64,000 bases of DNA from Enterococcus diestrammenae (GCF_009933255.1 NZ_MAEI01000012.1:1-64000); one strand, 5' to 3'; positions 8,746-19,106 are shown, counted from the stretch's first letter. The notes: a model not told the origin generated them from the letters alone. Translations and numbers: made by a program.

Positions 8746-9066
8746 TTGAAAGAAGCCTTGACGAAGATTGCGCAAGCGGAAGCACAAAATGAACAGGCCC
8801 AAACTGACTTGGAACAGTCATTAAGCCGTTATCGAGAGCAAAAAGAACTAGAGCTGACTCAGCTTGTGGAAGATCTCAAAGTAAAACGCGCGCAAGTCTT
8901 TGCTGAAAAAGAAACTATGCTAGAGACGGAACTTAAAGCAGAAAAAGAACGATTGTTAGACGAAGCAAAAAAAGATCTAACAGACTATCAAGTTCGTTAC
9001 GACCAACGCCACACCGAAATCGTAACCGAAATTATTGAGAGGGTGAAGGGCACTTATGGCAGTTAA
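8746..9066 (+). CDS. ntpF: V-type Na+-ATPase subunit G (NtpF), peripheral stalk
   Basis: 106 residues, nearly all charged coiled coil, matching E. hirae NtpF, which pairs with NtpE to form the peripheral stalk. TTG 8746 is chosen because GGAGGG lies 7 bases upstream; the in-frame ATG 8683 lies inside the leader terminator and has no ribosome site. It is the first gene of the nine-gene ATPase operon, and its stop overlaps the ntpI start by 11 bases. Confidence 0.88.
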   Translation: MKEALTKIAQAEAQNEQAQTDLEQSLSRYREQKELELTQLVEDLKVKRAQVFAEKETMLETELKAEKERLLDEAKKDLTDYQVRYDQRHTEIVTEIIERVKGTYGS

Positions 9067-11032
9067 ACAAATGAAAAAACTGTCTCTCATCTGCCAAAAG
9101 CAAGATCAAGATGCGATGCTTCGTTTGCTGCAAGGGCTGCAACAAGTCGAAGTGGAAGACGTCTACGAAGAAGAAGCCGATGCTCCTTGGTTGGCCACTT
9201 ATTTTGGTGCAAGTGAACCTACCAAGATAGATGCTTCTCGAGTGGAAAAGCTAATCCGCCACGTGCAAGAAAACATCCATTTTATCAAAGACCATGGTTC
9301 GGCTAAAGAAAAAGTAACCGAGTTGAAGCGGGCCAATGTTTCTTTAAAAACATTTGAAGAAAGCTTTGATGAAGGCCAACTTCTCGATGAACTGGCTCAA
9401 ATTGATGAGCTGAAAGCACGTTGGGAGCAAAATCTGGCCGCGACTCGGCAATATCAAGAGCAAGAAGATTGGGGGACTGACTGGCAAAATCTCGATATTA
9501 CGAAGGATTGTGACCAACTCAAAACGTCATCTTATCTTTTGGGAACTGTGCCAAGTGAGCAATGGGATGACTTCTCGGAAAAAGTACATGAGACACCAAC
9601 CATCTATCTAGAATTTATTGCAGATAAAACCAAGGAAGTTGCTTTTGCCCTGATTTTTTTGGACTCGCAAGCAGAGTATGTTCAACAGTTGCTACAAGAT
9701 TTTGGTGCACGGGTGGAAACGCCGCCCTATGAGGGAGAAGCACGGGAGATATTACGAGAAGCGAAAGAGCAATTGGCACGCTTAGCTCAGGAACGTAAAG
9801 AACTGGCCCAAAGTATTGGTGCAAAAAAAGCTGTGGTGGCTCAATTGCAGCAAGCAGAAGAAATTCTATTGACTCGGATGCAACGGGAAACAGCGCGAGC
9901 AGGTATTGTCGAATCGCAATACTTAGCAGTAATCCGAGGCTGGATCGCTGAAGGCGACATCCCCGCTTTAGAAAAACATGTTCAGCAAACCTTTGCCGAT
10001 GAACGGATTTTCCTATCTTTTGAAGATCCAACGGCTACAGAAATTGCTGAGAATAAAACTCCAACTAAACTCAAGAATGGTAAATTGGTGGAGCCCTTTG
10101 AGATGCTTACGGAAATGTATAGTATTCCCAAATATGATGAAATCGATCCAACACCTTGGATGATGCCCTTCTATCTGGTTTTCTTTGGGATGATGGTGGC
10201 TGATTTTGGTTATGGGTTGCTCATGCTACTGGTGACCACCGTAGCGTTAAAAGCTGTGGTTTTACCAAAAGGGACCCAGCGTTTTATGAAACTCTTCCAA
10301 TACTTGTCTCTTTCAACGATTGCTTGGGGCCTAATTTATGGCAGTTGTTTTGGGGTGGAAATGCCCTTTTATCTCTTGAGTCCTTCAAAAGACTTTATGG
10401 CCATATTTGGCTTGTCGATGGTTTTTGGGGGCATTCAAATCTTCACGGGGCTATTTTTAGCTGGTAAAGAAAATGTGAAGAAAAAAGACTATGTCGCAGC
10501 AGTAAATCAAGGCTTTTCCTGGCAAGGAATTTTGGCAGGAATTTTACTTGCCGCAGCCGGCGCCTTGGTCTTGAAATCTGAGGCAGTGACGATGATTGGT
10601 GCTATCTTAGCAATCGTCTGTGCCTTCTTGGTCTTGCTAACTGCTACAATTTCAGCAAAATCCAAGGTGGGGGGCTTCTTTATGGGCCTGTATGACTTAT
10701 ATGGAATTACCAGCTATATTGGCGATTTTGTAAGTTACAGTCGTCTGATGGCACTAGGGATTTCCGGCGGGAGTATCGCGGCGGCTTTTAATATGTTAGT
10801 GGGCTACATGCCACCAGCCGCACGCTTTACAGCAGGGATTGTCCTCATTGTCATTTTACAAGGATTGAATATTTTCTTGTCCTTGTTAAGTGCTTATGTC
10901 CATGCTGCTCGTTTACAATATGTGGAGTTTTTCGGCAAGTTTTATACTGGCGGGGGACGGGCCTTTAAGCCTTTGAAACCGGCAGAAAAATATATGAATT
11001 TTATAGATGAAAATGGAGGAAATGATAAATGA
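9056..11032 (+). CDS. ntpI: V-type Na+-ATPase subunit a (NtpI), membrane stator
   Basis: 658 residues. The N-terminal about 340 residues are soluble and coiled-coil rich and should bind the peripheral stalks. The C-terminal half has about seven or eight membrane helices and the family hallmarks MVADFGYGLLM and a final helix with the essential Arg in SAYVHAARLQYVEFF (the Arg that faces the ion-binding Glu of the rotor ring). It forms the ion path with NtpK. It overlaps ntpF by 11 bases and ntpK by 4, indicating translational coupling. Confidence 0.95.
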   Translation: MAVKQMKKLSLICQKQDQDAMLRLLQGLQQVEVEDVYEEEADAPWLATYFGASEPTKIDASRVEKLIRHVQENIHFIKDHGSAKEKVTELKRANVSLKTFEESFDEGQLLDELAQIDELKARWEQNLAATRQYQEQEDWGTDWQNLDITKDCDQLKTSSYLLGTVPSEQWDDFSEKVHETPTIYLEFIADKTKEVAFALIFLDSQAEYVQQLLQDFGARVETPPYEGEAREILREAKEQLARLAQERKELAQSIGAKKAVVAQLQQAEEILLTRMQRETARAGIVESQYLAVIRGWIAEGDIPALEKHVQQTFADERIFLSFEDPTATEIAENKTPTKLKNGKLVEPFEMLTEMYSIPKYDEIDPTPWMMPFYLVFFGMMVADFGYGLLMLLVTTVALKAVVLPKGTQRFMKLFQYLSLSTIAWGLIYGSCFGVEMPFYLLSPSKDFMAIFGLSMVFGGIQIFTGLFLAGKENVKKKDYVAAVNQGFSWQGILAGILLAAAGALVLKSEAVTMIGAILAIVCAFLVLLTATISAKSKVGGFFMGLYDLYGITSYIGDFVSYSRLMALGISGGSIAAAFNMLVGYMPPAARFTAGIVLIVILQGLNIFLSLLSAYVHAARLQYVEFFGKFYTGGGRAFKPLKPAEKYMNFIDENGGNDK

Positions 11033-11496
11033 CTAAGTTTTTAATTGAAAATGGTGGGATGTTCTTTGCAATTTGTGGGATGGCAGTAGCTACGATCTTC
11101 TCGGGTATCGGGTCCGCAAAAGGGGTGGGCATGACCGGGGAAGCTGCGGCAGCTTTGACAACTAGCCAACCAGAGAAATTTGGACAAGCGTTGATTTTAC
11201 AATTGCTCCCAGGTACCCAAGGATTGTACGGGTTTGTAATCGCCTTTATGATCTATGGCTCACTATCAGGTGATATGAATGCTATCAAGGGGATGGAATA
11301 CTTGATGGCTGCGACACCGGTTGCCTTTACTGGTTTGTTTTCAGGGATTGCGCAAGGACGAGTCGCTTCAGCTGGTATTCAAATTTTGGCGAAAAAACCA
11401 GAACACTTCTTTAAAGGGGTTATGTATGCCGTCATGGTTGAAATGTACGCTATCTTGGGCTTTGTCATCAGCTTCTTGTTGTTAGGTCAAATCTAA
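11029..11496 (+). CDS. ntpK: V-type Na+-ATPase subunit c (NtpK), rotor ring proteolipid
   Basis: 155 residues, four membrane helices from two fused hairpins. In E. hirae NtpK, Na+ is held by L61, T64, Q65, Q110 and E139, with Y68 nearby. The same residues are seen here shifted by one: L60, T63, Q64, Y67, Q109 and E138. This supports Na+ rather than H+ as coupling ion. ATG 11029 overlaps the ntpI stop (ATGA) and has GGAGG upstream. A 72-base gap precedes ntpE. Confidence 0.96.
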   Translation: MTKFLIENGGMFFAICGMAVATIFSGIGSAKGVGMTGEAAAALTTSQPEKFGQALILQLLPGTQGLYGFVIAFMIYGSLSGDMNAIKGMEYLMAATPVAFTGLFSGIAQGRVASAGIQILAKKPEHFFKGVMYAVMVEMYAILGFVISFLLLGQI

Positions 11497-11568
11497 TTTG
11501 TCCAACCACCAACCGGCTGCTAATCAGAAGACTTATTGGCAGTAGGAATGAAAAGAGGAGGAAGCCTG

Positions 11569-12156
11569 ATGGATGCAATTGACAAGATTATTGAAGAAAT
11601 AAATAAGCAGGCCCAAGACAATCGTGATCGCTTTGAAAACGAAGAAATTGCTGCAATTGATGGTTGGTTTATGGCAGAGTCCGAAACCGCTACAGAAAAC
11701 CATCGCCAGCAACAAGCTAAGCAATTAAAGGATTTAGAACAACGCTTCAAGCAGCTTCGTTCGCGGCAACAGATGGATGTTCGGCAAGATTCTCTCGTTG
11801 AAAAGCAAAGGTATTTGGATCGCTTGTTTGAGGAAGCCTATGAGAAAATGGCTTCTTGGGATAAAGGGACGATCCAAGCCTTCGCTACGCTATCCCTCAA
11901 GCAATTACCGATTACTGAGGAGGGCATCTTATTACCTAGTGGTCCGCATGCGACAGCAGCTTTGGATGCGTCTTTTGTGACAGCAATCCAAAAAGAACTT
12001 GACTACCAGTTGCGTTTAGGAGAAGCCTTAACTGCTAACGAGGAGGGCTTTGTCGTGGATGTTGCCGGGGTCCAATACAACTTTTTGTATCGGGACCTCT
12101 TAAATGAACAGCGCAGTGCTACTGGTAATGAAATGTCACAAAAATTATTTGGATAG
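11569..12156 (+). CDS. ntpE: V-type Na+-ATPase subunit E (NtpE), peripheral stalk
   Basis: 195 residues (E. hirae NtpE 198). The N-terminal half is long helix (MDAIDKIIEEINKQ onward) that pairs with NtpF; the C-terminal half is the globular part that sits on the catalytic head. ATG 11569 is chosen because GAGGAGG (11555-11561) lies 7 bases upstream; the frame is open further 5' but has no better ribosome site. Confidence 0.92.
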   Translation: MDAIDKIIEEINKQAQDNRDRFENEEIAAIDGWFMAESETATENHRQQQAKQLKDLEQRFKQLRSRQQMDVRQDSLVEKQRYLDRLFEEAYEKMASWDKGTIQAFATLSLKQLPITEEGILLPSGPHATAALDASFVTAIQKELDYQLRLGEALTANEEGFVVDVAGVQYNFLYRDLLNEQRSATGNEMSQKLFG

Positions 12157-12174
12157 AAAGAGAGGATTGCCCAC

Positions 12175-13170
12175 ATGGCAAAAGAACTGTATCACCAATT
12201 GAATCCTCTAATTCGTTTAAAAGAAACTGAATTGTTGACACCCGAGGTCTTTCAGCAGCTGATTGATGCAACAGACTTTAAAAAGATTGTGGCGATTTTG
12301 ACACCGACTGTCTATGGCCAGTACTTGACGGCAGATTTCCAACAAGATTTTGAAAAGTCTTTGAATCAAGAACTTTTGACTACTTTTGAGGAGCTGGAAA
12401 AGGCGGCACCCGATGCAAATCTCGTGTGGGTTTATACCATGCGTTATACCTTCCATAATCTCAAAGTTTTGACCAAAGCCTACTATGTTGGAGAAGACTA
12501 CGATTATTTGTACTTGCCAGATGGGTTGTATGGGATGGATGAACTTAAGCATGCAGTGGAAACCGGGAAATCCGCCACCTTGCCAGAAGGGGTCTTGAAA
12601 AGTATCCAAGAGGTCAAGGAAGGAATGGAAGAATCTCGCATCTTACAAGGGATTGATGTCATTTATGATCGTAGCTTTTTGACAGAACAGCGTCGACTAG
12701 GGGAGGCTCTAGGCTACCCAGAACTGTTAGAAGAAATCATCGCTTTTATCGATTTGACTAACTTGATAACGGCCTTACGCTGTTTGCAACAGCATCGTAG
12801 CCAAGCCTTTATGTCCACGGTACTATCGAGTTCAGGAAGCATCGAAAAAGAAGTCTTGATGCGTTTTGCTGAAAGTGATCCCCAACATTTGGTCGCTTTT
12901 ATTCGTAATAGTAGTTATGGTGATTTGTTGGCACCGGCCTTTGAGTCAGAAGAAATTAATTATGGAAAGCTGGATTTGATTAAAGACAATTACTTAACCC
13001 AGATGTTTGCTTCTGCTCAAACCACAGCTTTTGGGCCACTACCGCTGCTAGCCTTTTTGAACGCTAAAGATATTGAAATCAAAAATCTGCGACTGATTCT
13101 GGTGGGGAAACGTGCCGGCTTTAGCAAAAGTCAGCTTCAAGAAAGGATGCGGATGACCTATGGCGTATAA
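12175..13170 (+). CDS. ntpC: V-type Na+-ATPase subunit d/C (NtpC), central stalk to ring connector
   Basis: 331 residues, an all-helical soluble protein of the V-ATPase d-subunit family that links the central shaft (NtpD/NtpG) to the NtpK ring. Family-typical segments include YTMRYTFHNLKVLTKAYYVG and the C-terminal AKDIEIKNLRLILVGK. It sits 18 bases after ntpE and its last 11 bases overlap the ntpG start. Confidence 0.93.
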   Translation: MAKELYHQLNPLIRLKETELLTPEVFQQLIDATDFKKIVAILTPTVYGQYLTADFQQDFEKSLNQELLTTFEELEKAAPDANLVWVYTMRYTFHNLKVLTKAYYVGEDYDYLYLPDGLYGMDELKHAVETGKSATLPEGVLKSIQEVKEGMEESRILQGIDVIYDRSFLTEQRRLGEALGYPELLEEIIAFIDLTNLITALRCLQQHRSQAFMSTVLSSSGSIEKEVLMRFAESDPQHLVAFIRNSSYGDLLAPAFESEEINYGKLDLIKDNYLTQMFASAQTTAFGPLPLLAFLNAKDIEIKNLRLILVGKRAGFSKSQLQERMRMTYGV

Positions 13171-13471
13171 AATCGGCGTGATTGGCGATAAAGAATCGGT
13201 GTTGCCTTTTAAACTCTTTGGCTTTACTGTATTGTTTGCAGATGATCAAGAGCAAGCCAAAAGTGCCTTAAAAAAACTGGCAACCGACGACTATGGTGTG
13301 ATTTATATCACGGAGACTTGTGCGGCTGAGATTAAAAATGAAATCGATCGTTTTAATAGTCAGACCCAACCCACGATCGTTTTAATACCAAATCACGATG
13401 GCAGTCTCGGCATTGGCTTGGATGCAATCCAGCAAAATGTAGAAAAAGCAGTGGGACAAAATATCTTATAA
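13160..13471 (+). CDS. ntpG: V-type Na+-ATPase subunit F (NtpG), central shaft
   Basis: 103 residues, identical in length to E. hirae NtpG. Rossmann-like alternating strands and helices (KIGVIGDKESVLPFKLFG, PTIVLIPNHDG) as in all V-ATPase F subunits. It binds NtpD to form the rotating shaft. The start overlaps ntpC by 11 bases. A gap of 92 bases to ntpA contains a small hairpin (13513-13534). Confidence 0.93.
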   Translation: MAYKIGVIGDKESVLPFKLFGFTVLFADDQEQAKSALKKLATDDYGVIYITETCAAEIKNEIDRFNSQTQPTIVLIPNHDGSLGIGLDAIQQNVEKAVGQNIL

Positions 13472-13512
13472 ATTAGTAGTTCAACAGTTGTCTTTTTGAA
13501 ATACCAAATGAC

Positions 13513-13534
13513 GGAGGTAGCAGGTTGCACCTCC
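13513..13534 (+). other. Intercistronic hairpin between ntpG and ntpA
   Basis: GGAGGT and ACCTCC flank a GCA/TGC inner stem. There is no T tract, so it is not a terminator. It may protect or punctuate the mRNA ahead of the catalytic-subunit genes, which are needed in three copies. Confidence 0.4.
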
Positions 13535-13563
13535 AAAATACCTTTATTTAAGGAGCTGAAAAC

Positions 13564-15345
13564 GTGGAAATTGGAAAGATCATCAAAGTTTCAGGTCCAT
13601 TAGTCATGGCTGAAAATATGGGACATGCCAGTATCCAAGACATGTGTTATGTCGGGGATTTGGGTGTCATCGGCGAAATTATTGAAATGCGCGGGGATGT
13701 CGCCTCGATTCAAGTATATGAAGAAACCACTGGGATTGGACCGGGAGAACCCGTCCGTTCTACTGGAGAAGCCCTTTCTGTTGAACTGGCTCCCGGAATT
13801 GTCTCCCAGATGTTTGATGGCATACAACGGCCCTTGGATCAATTTATCCTCCAAACCAATAGCAATTTCTTGGGCAGAGGGGTGCAGTTGCCGGCTTTGG
13901 ATCATGAGAAGAAATGGCAGTTTGAAGCAGTAGCAAACGTTGGCGATAGCGTCACTAGTGGCGACATCATCGGGGTGGTCCAAGAAACAGAAGTTATTCA
14001 ACATAAAATTTTAGTACCCAATGGTGTCAGCGGTCAGCTGAAGGCTGTCACATCAGGTGAGTTTACCATCGATGAAGTGGTCTATACTGTAACAACTGCC
14101 GATGGGGATAAAGATTTCACCATGTTGCAAAAATGGCCAGTTCGCCGGCCGCGACCAGTCAAAGAAAAATTAAATCCCGACGCTCCGATGATTACCGGGC
14201 AACGAGTGATTGATACCTTCTTTCCGGTAACAAAAGGGGGCGCCGCCGCCGTTCCAGGACCTTTTGGCGCTGGGAAAACCGTCGTCCAACACCAGATTGC
14301 CAAATGGGCAGACGTGGATTTAGTAGTGTATGTGGGTTGTGGCGAACGCGGCAATGAAATGACCGATGTAATGAACGAGTTTCCGGAACTGATTGACCCC
14401 AATACCGGCAAATCCCTAATGCAACGGACTATTTTAATCGCCAATACTTCGAATATGCCCGTGGCCGCTCGCGAAGCTTCCATCTATACTGGGATTACGA
14501 TTGCTGAATATTTCCGAGATATGGGCTATTCAGTTGCAATCATGGCAGATTCCACCTCTCGTTGGGCAGAAGCCTTACGGGAAATGTCTGGGCGCTTAGA
14601 AGAAATGCCTGGGGATGAAGGGTATCCAGCTTATCTCGGTTCGCGGTTAGCTGAGTATTATGAACGAGCAGGAAAAGTGATTACTTTGGGTCATGAAGGC
14701 CGGGGCGGAAGCATTACAGCCATTTCTGCGGTATCCCCATCTGGTGGTGATATGTCAGAACCGGTTACTCAAAATACCCAACGAGTCGTCAAAGTCTTCT
14801 GGGGCTTGGATTCCACTTTGGCGCAACAACGGCATTTTCCATCAATTGACTGGTTGCAGTCTTATTCCCTATATGCCACCGAGGTCGGGCAATACATGGA
14901 TCAGCAAATGCAAGTCGATTGGTCAGCCTTGGTAACAGAAGGCATGCGGATGTTGCAAAAAGAATCAGAATTACAAGAAATTGTCCGTCTGGTGGGGATT
15001 GATTCCTTATCCGAAAAAGATCAGCTCTTGCTGGAAGTCACTAAGTCGATTCGAGAAGATTATCTACAACAAAATGCCTTTGATGATGTGGATACTTTCA
15101 CCTCCCGAGAAAAGCAATTTGCGATGCTTCACAATATTTTGACCTTTGGCTCAGAAGCGATGCGTGCATTGGACTTAGGGTCATATTTACGGGAAATCAT
15201 GACGGGGACTGTTGCTTTACGGGATAAAATTGCACGGATGAAATACGTACCGGAAGAAAACTTACCAGCAATCAAAGAATTGGAACAAGAAATCAAGAGT
15301 ACGATTAAAAACATTATCCAAAAAGGGGGCATGACCAATGATTAA
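13564..15345 (+). CDS. ntpA: V-type Na+-ATPase catalytic subunit A (NtpA)
   Basis: 593 residues, the same as E. hirae NtpA. Walker [10 protein letters not shown] lies at residues 232-240, with the catalytic Lys at 238 as in E. hirae. The catalytic Glu is in GCGERGNE, and the Walker B region reads [19 protein letters not shown]. The A-subunit-specific non-homologous insert (about 110-190) is present. GTG 13564 is the start, with AAGGAG 8 bases upstream. It hydrolyses ATP in the A3B3 head. The last 8 bases overlap ntpB. Confidence 0.97.
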   Translation: MEIGKIIKVSGPLVMAENMGHASIQDMCYVGDLGVIGEIIEMRGDVASIQVYEETTGIGPGEPVRSTGEALSVELAPGIVSQMFDGIQRPLDQFILQTNSNFLGRGVQLPALDHEKKWQFEAVANVGDSVTSGDIIGVVQETEVIQHKILVPNGVSGQLKAVTSGEFTIDEVVYTVTTADGDKDFTMLQKWPVRRPRPVKEKLNPDAPMITGQRVIDTFFPVTKGGAAAVPGPFGAGKTVVQHQIAKWADVDLVVYVGCGERGNEMTDVMNEFPELIDPNTGKSLMQRTILIANTSNMPVAAREASIYTGITIAEYFRDMGYSVAIMADSTSRWAEALREMSGRLEEMPGDEGYPAYLGSRLAEYYERAGKVITLGHEGRGGSITAISAVSPSGGDMSEPVTQNTQRVVKVFWGLDSTLAQQRHFPSIDWLQSYSLYATEVGQYMDQQMQVDWSALVTEGMRMLQKESELQEIVRLVGIDSLSEKDQLLLEVTKSIREDYLQQNAFDDVDTFTSREKQFAMLHNILTFGSEAMRALDLGSYLREIMTGTVALRDKIARMKYVPEENLPAIKELEQEIKSTIKNIIQKGGMTND

Positions 15346-16717
15346 AGAATACAAAACGATCAGTGAAGTCGTGGGCCCTTTGATGGCCGTCGACAAAGTC
15401 TCCGGCGTCAAATATGAAGAGTTAATCGAAGTTCGCCTACAAAATGGTGAGCTGCGAAAAGGCCAAGTGTTGGAAATCCAAGAAGACAAAGCACTGGTAC
15501 AAATCTTTGAAGGGACAGCTGGCATTAATCTACGAGATTCGGCGGTACGCTTTTTAGGGCATCCCCTGGAATTAGGCGTTTCTGAAGATATGATTGGCCG
15601 GGTCTTTGACGGTTTGGGGCGACCAAAAGATAATGGTCCCGAGATTCTACCTGAAAAAATGCTGGACATTAACGGTGAGGTTATCAACCCCATGGCGCGG
15701 GATTATCCTGATGAGTTTATTCAAACAGGGATTAGTTCCATCGATCATTTAAACACCTTGGTACGGGGGCAAAAGTTACCGGTCTTTTCTGGTTCTGGCT
15801 TGCCCCATAAAGAATTGGCTGCCCAAATCGCTCGACAAGCCACTGTTTTAAATACTGACGACGATTTTGCGGTGGTCTTTGCCGGTATTGGGATCACTTT
15901 TGAAGAAGCTGAATACTTCATGGAAGATTTCCGCAAAACCGGTGCGATTGATCGTTCCGTGGTCTTTATGAATTTAGCCAATGATCCGGCGATTGAACGG
16001 ATTGCGACGCCTAAAATGGCTTTAACAGCCGCCGAGTACTTGGCCTATGAAAAAGGTATGCATGTCTTGGTAATCATGACTGATATGACGAACTATTGTG
16101 AAGCGTTACGGGAAATCTCAGCTGCTCGTCGGGAAGTACCAGGACGGCGGGGGTATCCGGGGTATCTGTACACAAACTTGGCAACGCTGTACGAGCGTGC
16201 TGGACGAATCAAAGGACTCAAAGGCTCTGTGACACAAATACCGATTTTGACGATGCCAGAAGATGACAAAACCCATCCAATCCCTGACTTAACTGGCTAT
16301 ATCACAGAAGGGCAAATCATCCTATCCCGGGAGTTATACAAGAGTGGGATTAAGCCGCCAATCGACGTCTTGCCTTCCCTGTCTCGTTTGAAGGATAAGG
16401 GAACTGGGGCTGGCAAAACTCGTGAAGATCATGCGGCAACGATGAATCAGTTGTTTTCAGCTTATGCCCAAGGGAAACAAGCGAAAGAGTTGGCTGTGGT
16501 CTTAGGGGACTCCGCCTTAAGTGAAGTGGATAAGATCTATGCCCAATTTGCCGAACGTTTCGAACAAGAATATGTCGATCAAGGCTATGATACCAATCGG
16601 GATATTTTTGAAACCTTGGATCTAGGATGGCAACTTCTCGACATCTTACCCCGGACTGAGTTGAAACGGATTAAAGATGATATGATTGATAAGTATCTAC
16701 CAGACAAAGAGGTGTAG
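15338..16717 (+). CDS. ntpB: V-type Na+-ATPase subunit B (NtpB), non-catalytic head subunit
   Basis: 459 residues (E. hirae NtpB 458). The position of the P-loop reads [14 protein letters not shown], which lacks a Walker Lys-Thr pair, as expected for the regulatory B subunit. The conserved arm [29 protein letters not shown] contributes the Arg finger to the A-B interface. It overlaps ntpA by 8 bases and is followed after 3 bases by ntpD. Confidence 0.96.
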   Translation: MIKEYKTISEVVGPLMAVDKVSGVKYEELIEVRLQNGELRKGQVLEIQEDKALVQIFEGTAGINLRDSAVRFLGHPLELGVSEDMIGRVFDGLGRPKDNGPEILPEKMLDINGEVINPMARDYPDEFIQTGISSIDHLNTLVRGQKLPVFSGSGLPHKELAAQIARQATVLNTDDDFAVVFAGIGITFEEAEYFMEDFRKTGAIDRSVVFMNLANDPAIERIATPKMALTAAEYLAYEKGMHVLVIMTDMTNYCEALREISAARREVPGRRGYPGYLYTNLATLYERAGRIKGLKGSVTQIPILTMPEDDKTHPIPDLTGYITEGQIILSRELYKSGIKPPIDVLPSLSRLKDKGTGAGKTREDHAATMNQLFSAYAQGKQAKELAVVLGDSALSEVDKIYAQFAERFEQEYVDQGYDTNRDIFETLDLGWQLLDILPRTELKRIKDDMIDKYLPDKEV

Positions 16718-16720
16718 GCC

Positions 16721-17353
16721 ATGGCAAAATTAAATGTCAATCCTACCCGGATGGAACTGGCTCGTCTTCAAAAGCAGTTGAAAACCGCCAAGCGTGGTCA
16801 TAAATTGCTTAAAGATAAACAAGATGAGCTGATGCGACAGTTTATTCTTTTGGTCAAACAAAACAATCAAATGCGCAAAGATGTGGAAGAAAAAATGACG
16901 CGGGCGATGCGAGCTTTTCGTTTAGCTAGTGCCACTTTGAACTCAGCTTTTATCGAGGAGCTTTTCATTTTGCCAGCAGCACACGTGGAGTTGGAGCTTG
17001 ATAGTAAAAATATCATGAGTGTTGAAGTCCCCGTGATGAACTTTCATTATGATGAGTCCGTGGTAGAAACGCCAATTGAATATGGCTATTTAAATTCCAA
17101 TGTGCCTTTGGATAATTCCATTGAACGTTTTGCTGATGTACTCCCACAGTTATTGGAGCTGACGGAAATCGAAAAGACCTGCCAGTTGATGGCAGGGGAA
17201 ATCGAAAAGACACGGCGGCGAGTCAATGCCTTGGAGTACATGACCATTCCGGAATTGGAAGAAACGATTTATTATATCAAGATGAAACTCGAAGAAAACG
17301 AGCGCGCCGGAGTAACCCGGATGATTAAAGTTAAAAATATGAATCGCAGTTAG
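16721..17353 (+). CDS. ntpD: V-type Na+-ATPase subunit D (NtpD), central shaft
   Basis: 210 residues, equal to E. hirae NtpD. Long N- and C-terminal helices ([38 protein letters not shown]) form the coiled-coil rotor that turns inside A3B3. The motif RRVNALE is a D-subunit hallmark. It is the last ATPase gene; a hairpin follows immediately after the stop. Confidence 0.95.
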   Translation: MAKLNVNPTRMELARLQKQLKTAKRGHKLLKDKQDELMRQFILLVKQNNQMRKDVEEKMTRAMRAFRLASATLNSAFIEELFILPAAHVELELDSKNIMSVEVPVMNFHYDESVVETPIEYGYLNSNVPLDNSIERFADVLPQLLELTEIEKTCQLMAGEIEKTRRRVNALEYMTIPELEETIYYIKMKLEENERAGVTRMIKVKNMNRS

Positions 17354-17358
17354 GTTTG

Positions 17359-17408
17359 AGTGGGGTTCTGTCGCCAATCATTGATTTGGTGGCATGCCCC
17401 ACTTTTAC
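17359..17408 (+). terminator. Hairpin after ntpD, probable terminator
   Basis: AGTGGGG / CCCCACT outer stem with an inner GCCAA / TTGG stem and a modest T tail (TTTTACTTT). It would separate the ATPase genes from ntpJ at least in part. The remaining 200 bases to ntpJ show no ntpH-like ORF. Confidence 0.55.
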
Positions 17409-17611
17409 TTTGCAGCCACCGATCCTGGGCGATTGATTAACAGTCAGGAGTAGTGGGAAAGAGGAGGGCTCATAAAAAGTCTCTGAAGAAAGTGGGACCG
17501 GCTTTTTATTTTAAAAAGAACGTATTTGAAGACGTTCCATTGGGATTCTTCTTGCATCTTTTCTTAGGATTGATTATGATGAATAGCAAATGCCATTTAT
17601 GAGGTGGAAAA

Positions 17612-18964
17612 ATGAAAAAAAGATATAGTCGCTTTGATGTCAGTGTACCCCAGATGATTGTGATGGGGTTTGCTGGGTTGATTTTGGTAGGGGCATTGTT
17701 ATTGATGTTACCCATTTCCAGCCAGTCTGGAGAGTGGACCCCTTTTATTGATGCCTTATTTACAACGACATCTGCCACTTGTGTTACCGGTTTAACGACT
17801 TTGAATACCGCAGAGCATTGGACTTTTTTCGGACAGGTGATCATTATCGGACTGATTGAAATAGGTGGACTGGGCTTCATGTCGATTCCGATTTTGTTTT
17901 ACTTTATTTCACGGAAAAAGATTAGTCTGAGTACCCGCTTAGTGCTACGGGATTCGCTTAATATGGAATCCAGTGGGGAAGTTAGCTTGATGCGCTATAT
18001 TTTCAAAACCGCTTTTCTAATCCAATTTCTCGGAGCTCTTTGCTTTGCGATTGATTTTGTGCCCCGTTATGGTTGGACCAAGGGTTTATGGTTTAGCTTA
18101 TTTCACGCGATTTCTAGTTTTTGTAATGCCGGCTTTGATTTATTTGGTGATAGCATGGTTGGCTTCCAAAACAATCCTTGGGTTTTGTCAATCGTCATGG
18201 GGTTAATCATCGCCGGTGGTCTAGGGTTTTTAGTCTGGTATGATTTGATGGGCTTGCGAAAAAAACAACGGATGACCCTGCACTCAAAAATTGCCTTGAT
18301 GATGACCGGTAGTTTGCTCCTTTTTGGTACCTTGGGATTTGTGGTGACTGAACACTTCGGCAATTCCCTAGTGGTAAGTGATAATGTTGTCAATCGCTTT
18401 TTTAATACACTGTTTATGGCAGTCACTCCCCGGACGGCAGGGTATTATTCCATTGATTATTTCCAGATGACTCATGCTGGTTTAATTTTGACCATCGTCT
18501 TGATGTTTATCGGTGGGACATCAGGGTCCACTGCGGGGGGATTAAAAACCACAACTTTTGGGGTCCTGCTCTTAAAAGTCCGCAGTATTTTCAAAGGCCA
18601 AAAACACGCGGTCTTTGGTGAACGGACAATCAGAGATGAAGCGGTCAATCGGGCCTTAACCTTGTTTTTCATAACGTTGTCTTTGTGTATTTTAGCCACG
18701 ATGATTTTATCGGTGACTGAAACTATCCCGGATGTGGACCAGTTGGGCTTGGAATACATTGCCTTTGAAGTGATTTCCGCCTTTGGAACGGTAGGCTTGA
18801 CGATGGGACTGACACCGGACTTGACCTTGGTTGGTAAAGTCATCATTATTTTGATGATGTTTATCGGTCGGGTCGGGATTATGACGGTTGTCTTCTCCAT
18901 GCTAGGACGTTCTCGCCAAGACACGAACTTCAAATATCCTGAAGAAACTGTCATGATTGGATAA
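17612..18964 (+). CDS. ntpJ: Na+-dependent K+ uptake transporter membrane subunit (KtrB/NtpJ family)
   Basis: 450 residues, eight membrane helices arranged as four M1-P-M2 repeats. The four selectivity loops are visible: TTTSATCVTGLTT, SSFCNAGFDL, AVTPRTAGY and AFGTVGLTMG, each with the K+-filter Gly. GGTSGSTAGGLKTTT is the intramembrane gating loop in the third repeat. In E. hirae ntpJ is the last gene of the ntp operon, and Na+ extruded by the ATPase can drive K+ uptake. Here a hairpin lies between it and ntpD. RBS GAGGTGG precedes the ATG. The cytosolic partner KtrA is not in the window. Confidence 0.92.
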   Translation: MKKRYSRFDVSVPQMIVMGFAGLILVGALLLMLPISSQSGEWTPFIDALFTTTSATCVTGLTTLNTAEHWTFFGQVIIIGLIEIGGLGFMSIPILFYFISRKKISLSTRLVLRDSLNMESSGEVSLMRYIFKTAFLIQFLGALCFAIDFVPRYGWTKGLWFSLFHAISSFCNAGFDLFGDSMVGFQNNPWVLSIVMGLIIAGGLGFLVWYDLMGLRKKQRMTLHSKIALMMTGSLLLFGTLGFVVTEHFGNSLVVSDNVVNRFFNTLFMAVTPRTAGYYSIDYFQMTHAGLILTIVLMFIGGTSGSTAGGLKTTTFGVLLLKVRSIFKGQKHAVFGERTIRDEAVNRALTLFFITLSLCILATMILSVTETIPDVDQLGLEYIAFEVISAFGTVGLTMGLTPDLTLVGKVIIILMMFIGRVGIMTVVFSMLGRSRQDTNFKYPEETVMIG

Positions 18965-18978
18965 TGCAACAGCTAGAT

Positions 18979-19027
18979 CAACCTTCGTTCTGTTCGCCAG
19001 TGAGGCAGACAGGAGGAAGGTTGTTTG
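18979..19027 (+). terminator. Hairpin after ntpJ, probable terminator
   Basis: CAACCTTC / GAAGGTTG stem with an inner CTGT/ACAG stem and a weak T tail. Confidence 0.55.
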
Positions 19028-19080
19028 CAGTTTTACTTTCAAGTCCATAATAATATTATGTAAACTTATAGGCTAAAATC

Positions 19081-19106
19081 AAAAACCGCCTAACTAAGTT
19101 AAGCGG
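19081..19106 (-). terminator. Intrinsic terminator of the SRAP gene
   Basis: On the minus strand CCGC.TAAC / GTTA.GCGG then TTTTTG. The stop codon lies inside the stem. Confidence 0.6.

Noticed and set aside
9615-10031. 138-codon minus-strand ORF inside ntpI
   Set aside because: Antisense shadow of ntpI; codon pattern follows the sense gene.
14082-14483. 133-codon minus-strand ORF inside ntpA
   Set aside because: Antisense shadow of a certain gene, no ribosome site and low-complexity translation.
17354-17611. ntpH gene between ntpD and ntpJ
   Set aside because: No ORF with start, ribosome site and suitable length is visible; the region is occupied by hairpins.
18472-18969. 165-codon minus-strand ORF inside ntpJ
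   Set aside because: Antisense shadow, translation rich in Thr/Ile/Lys repeats typical of reversed membrane helices.
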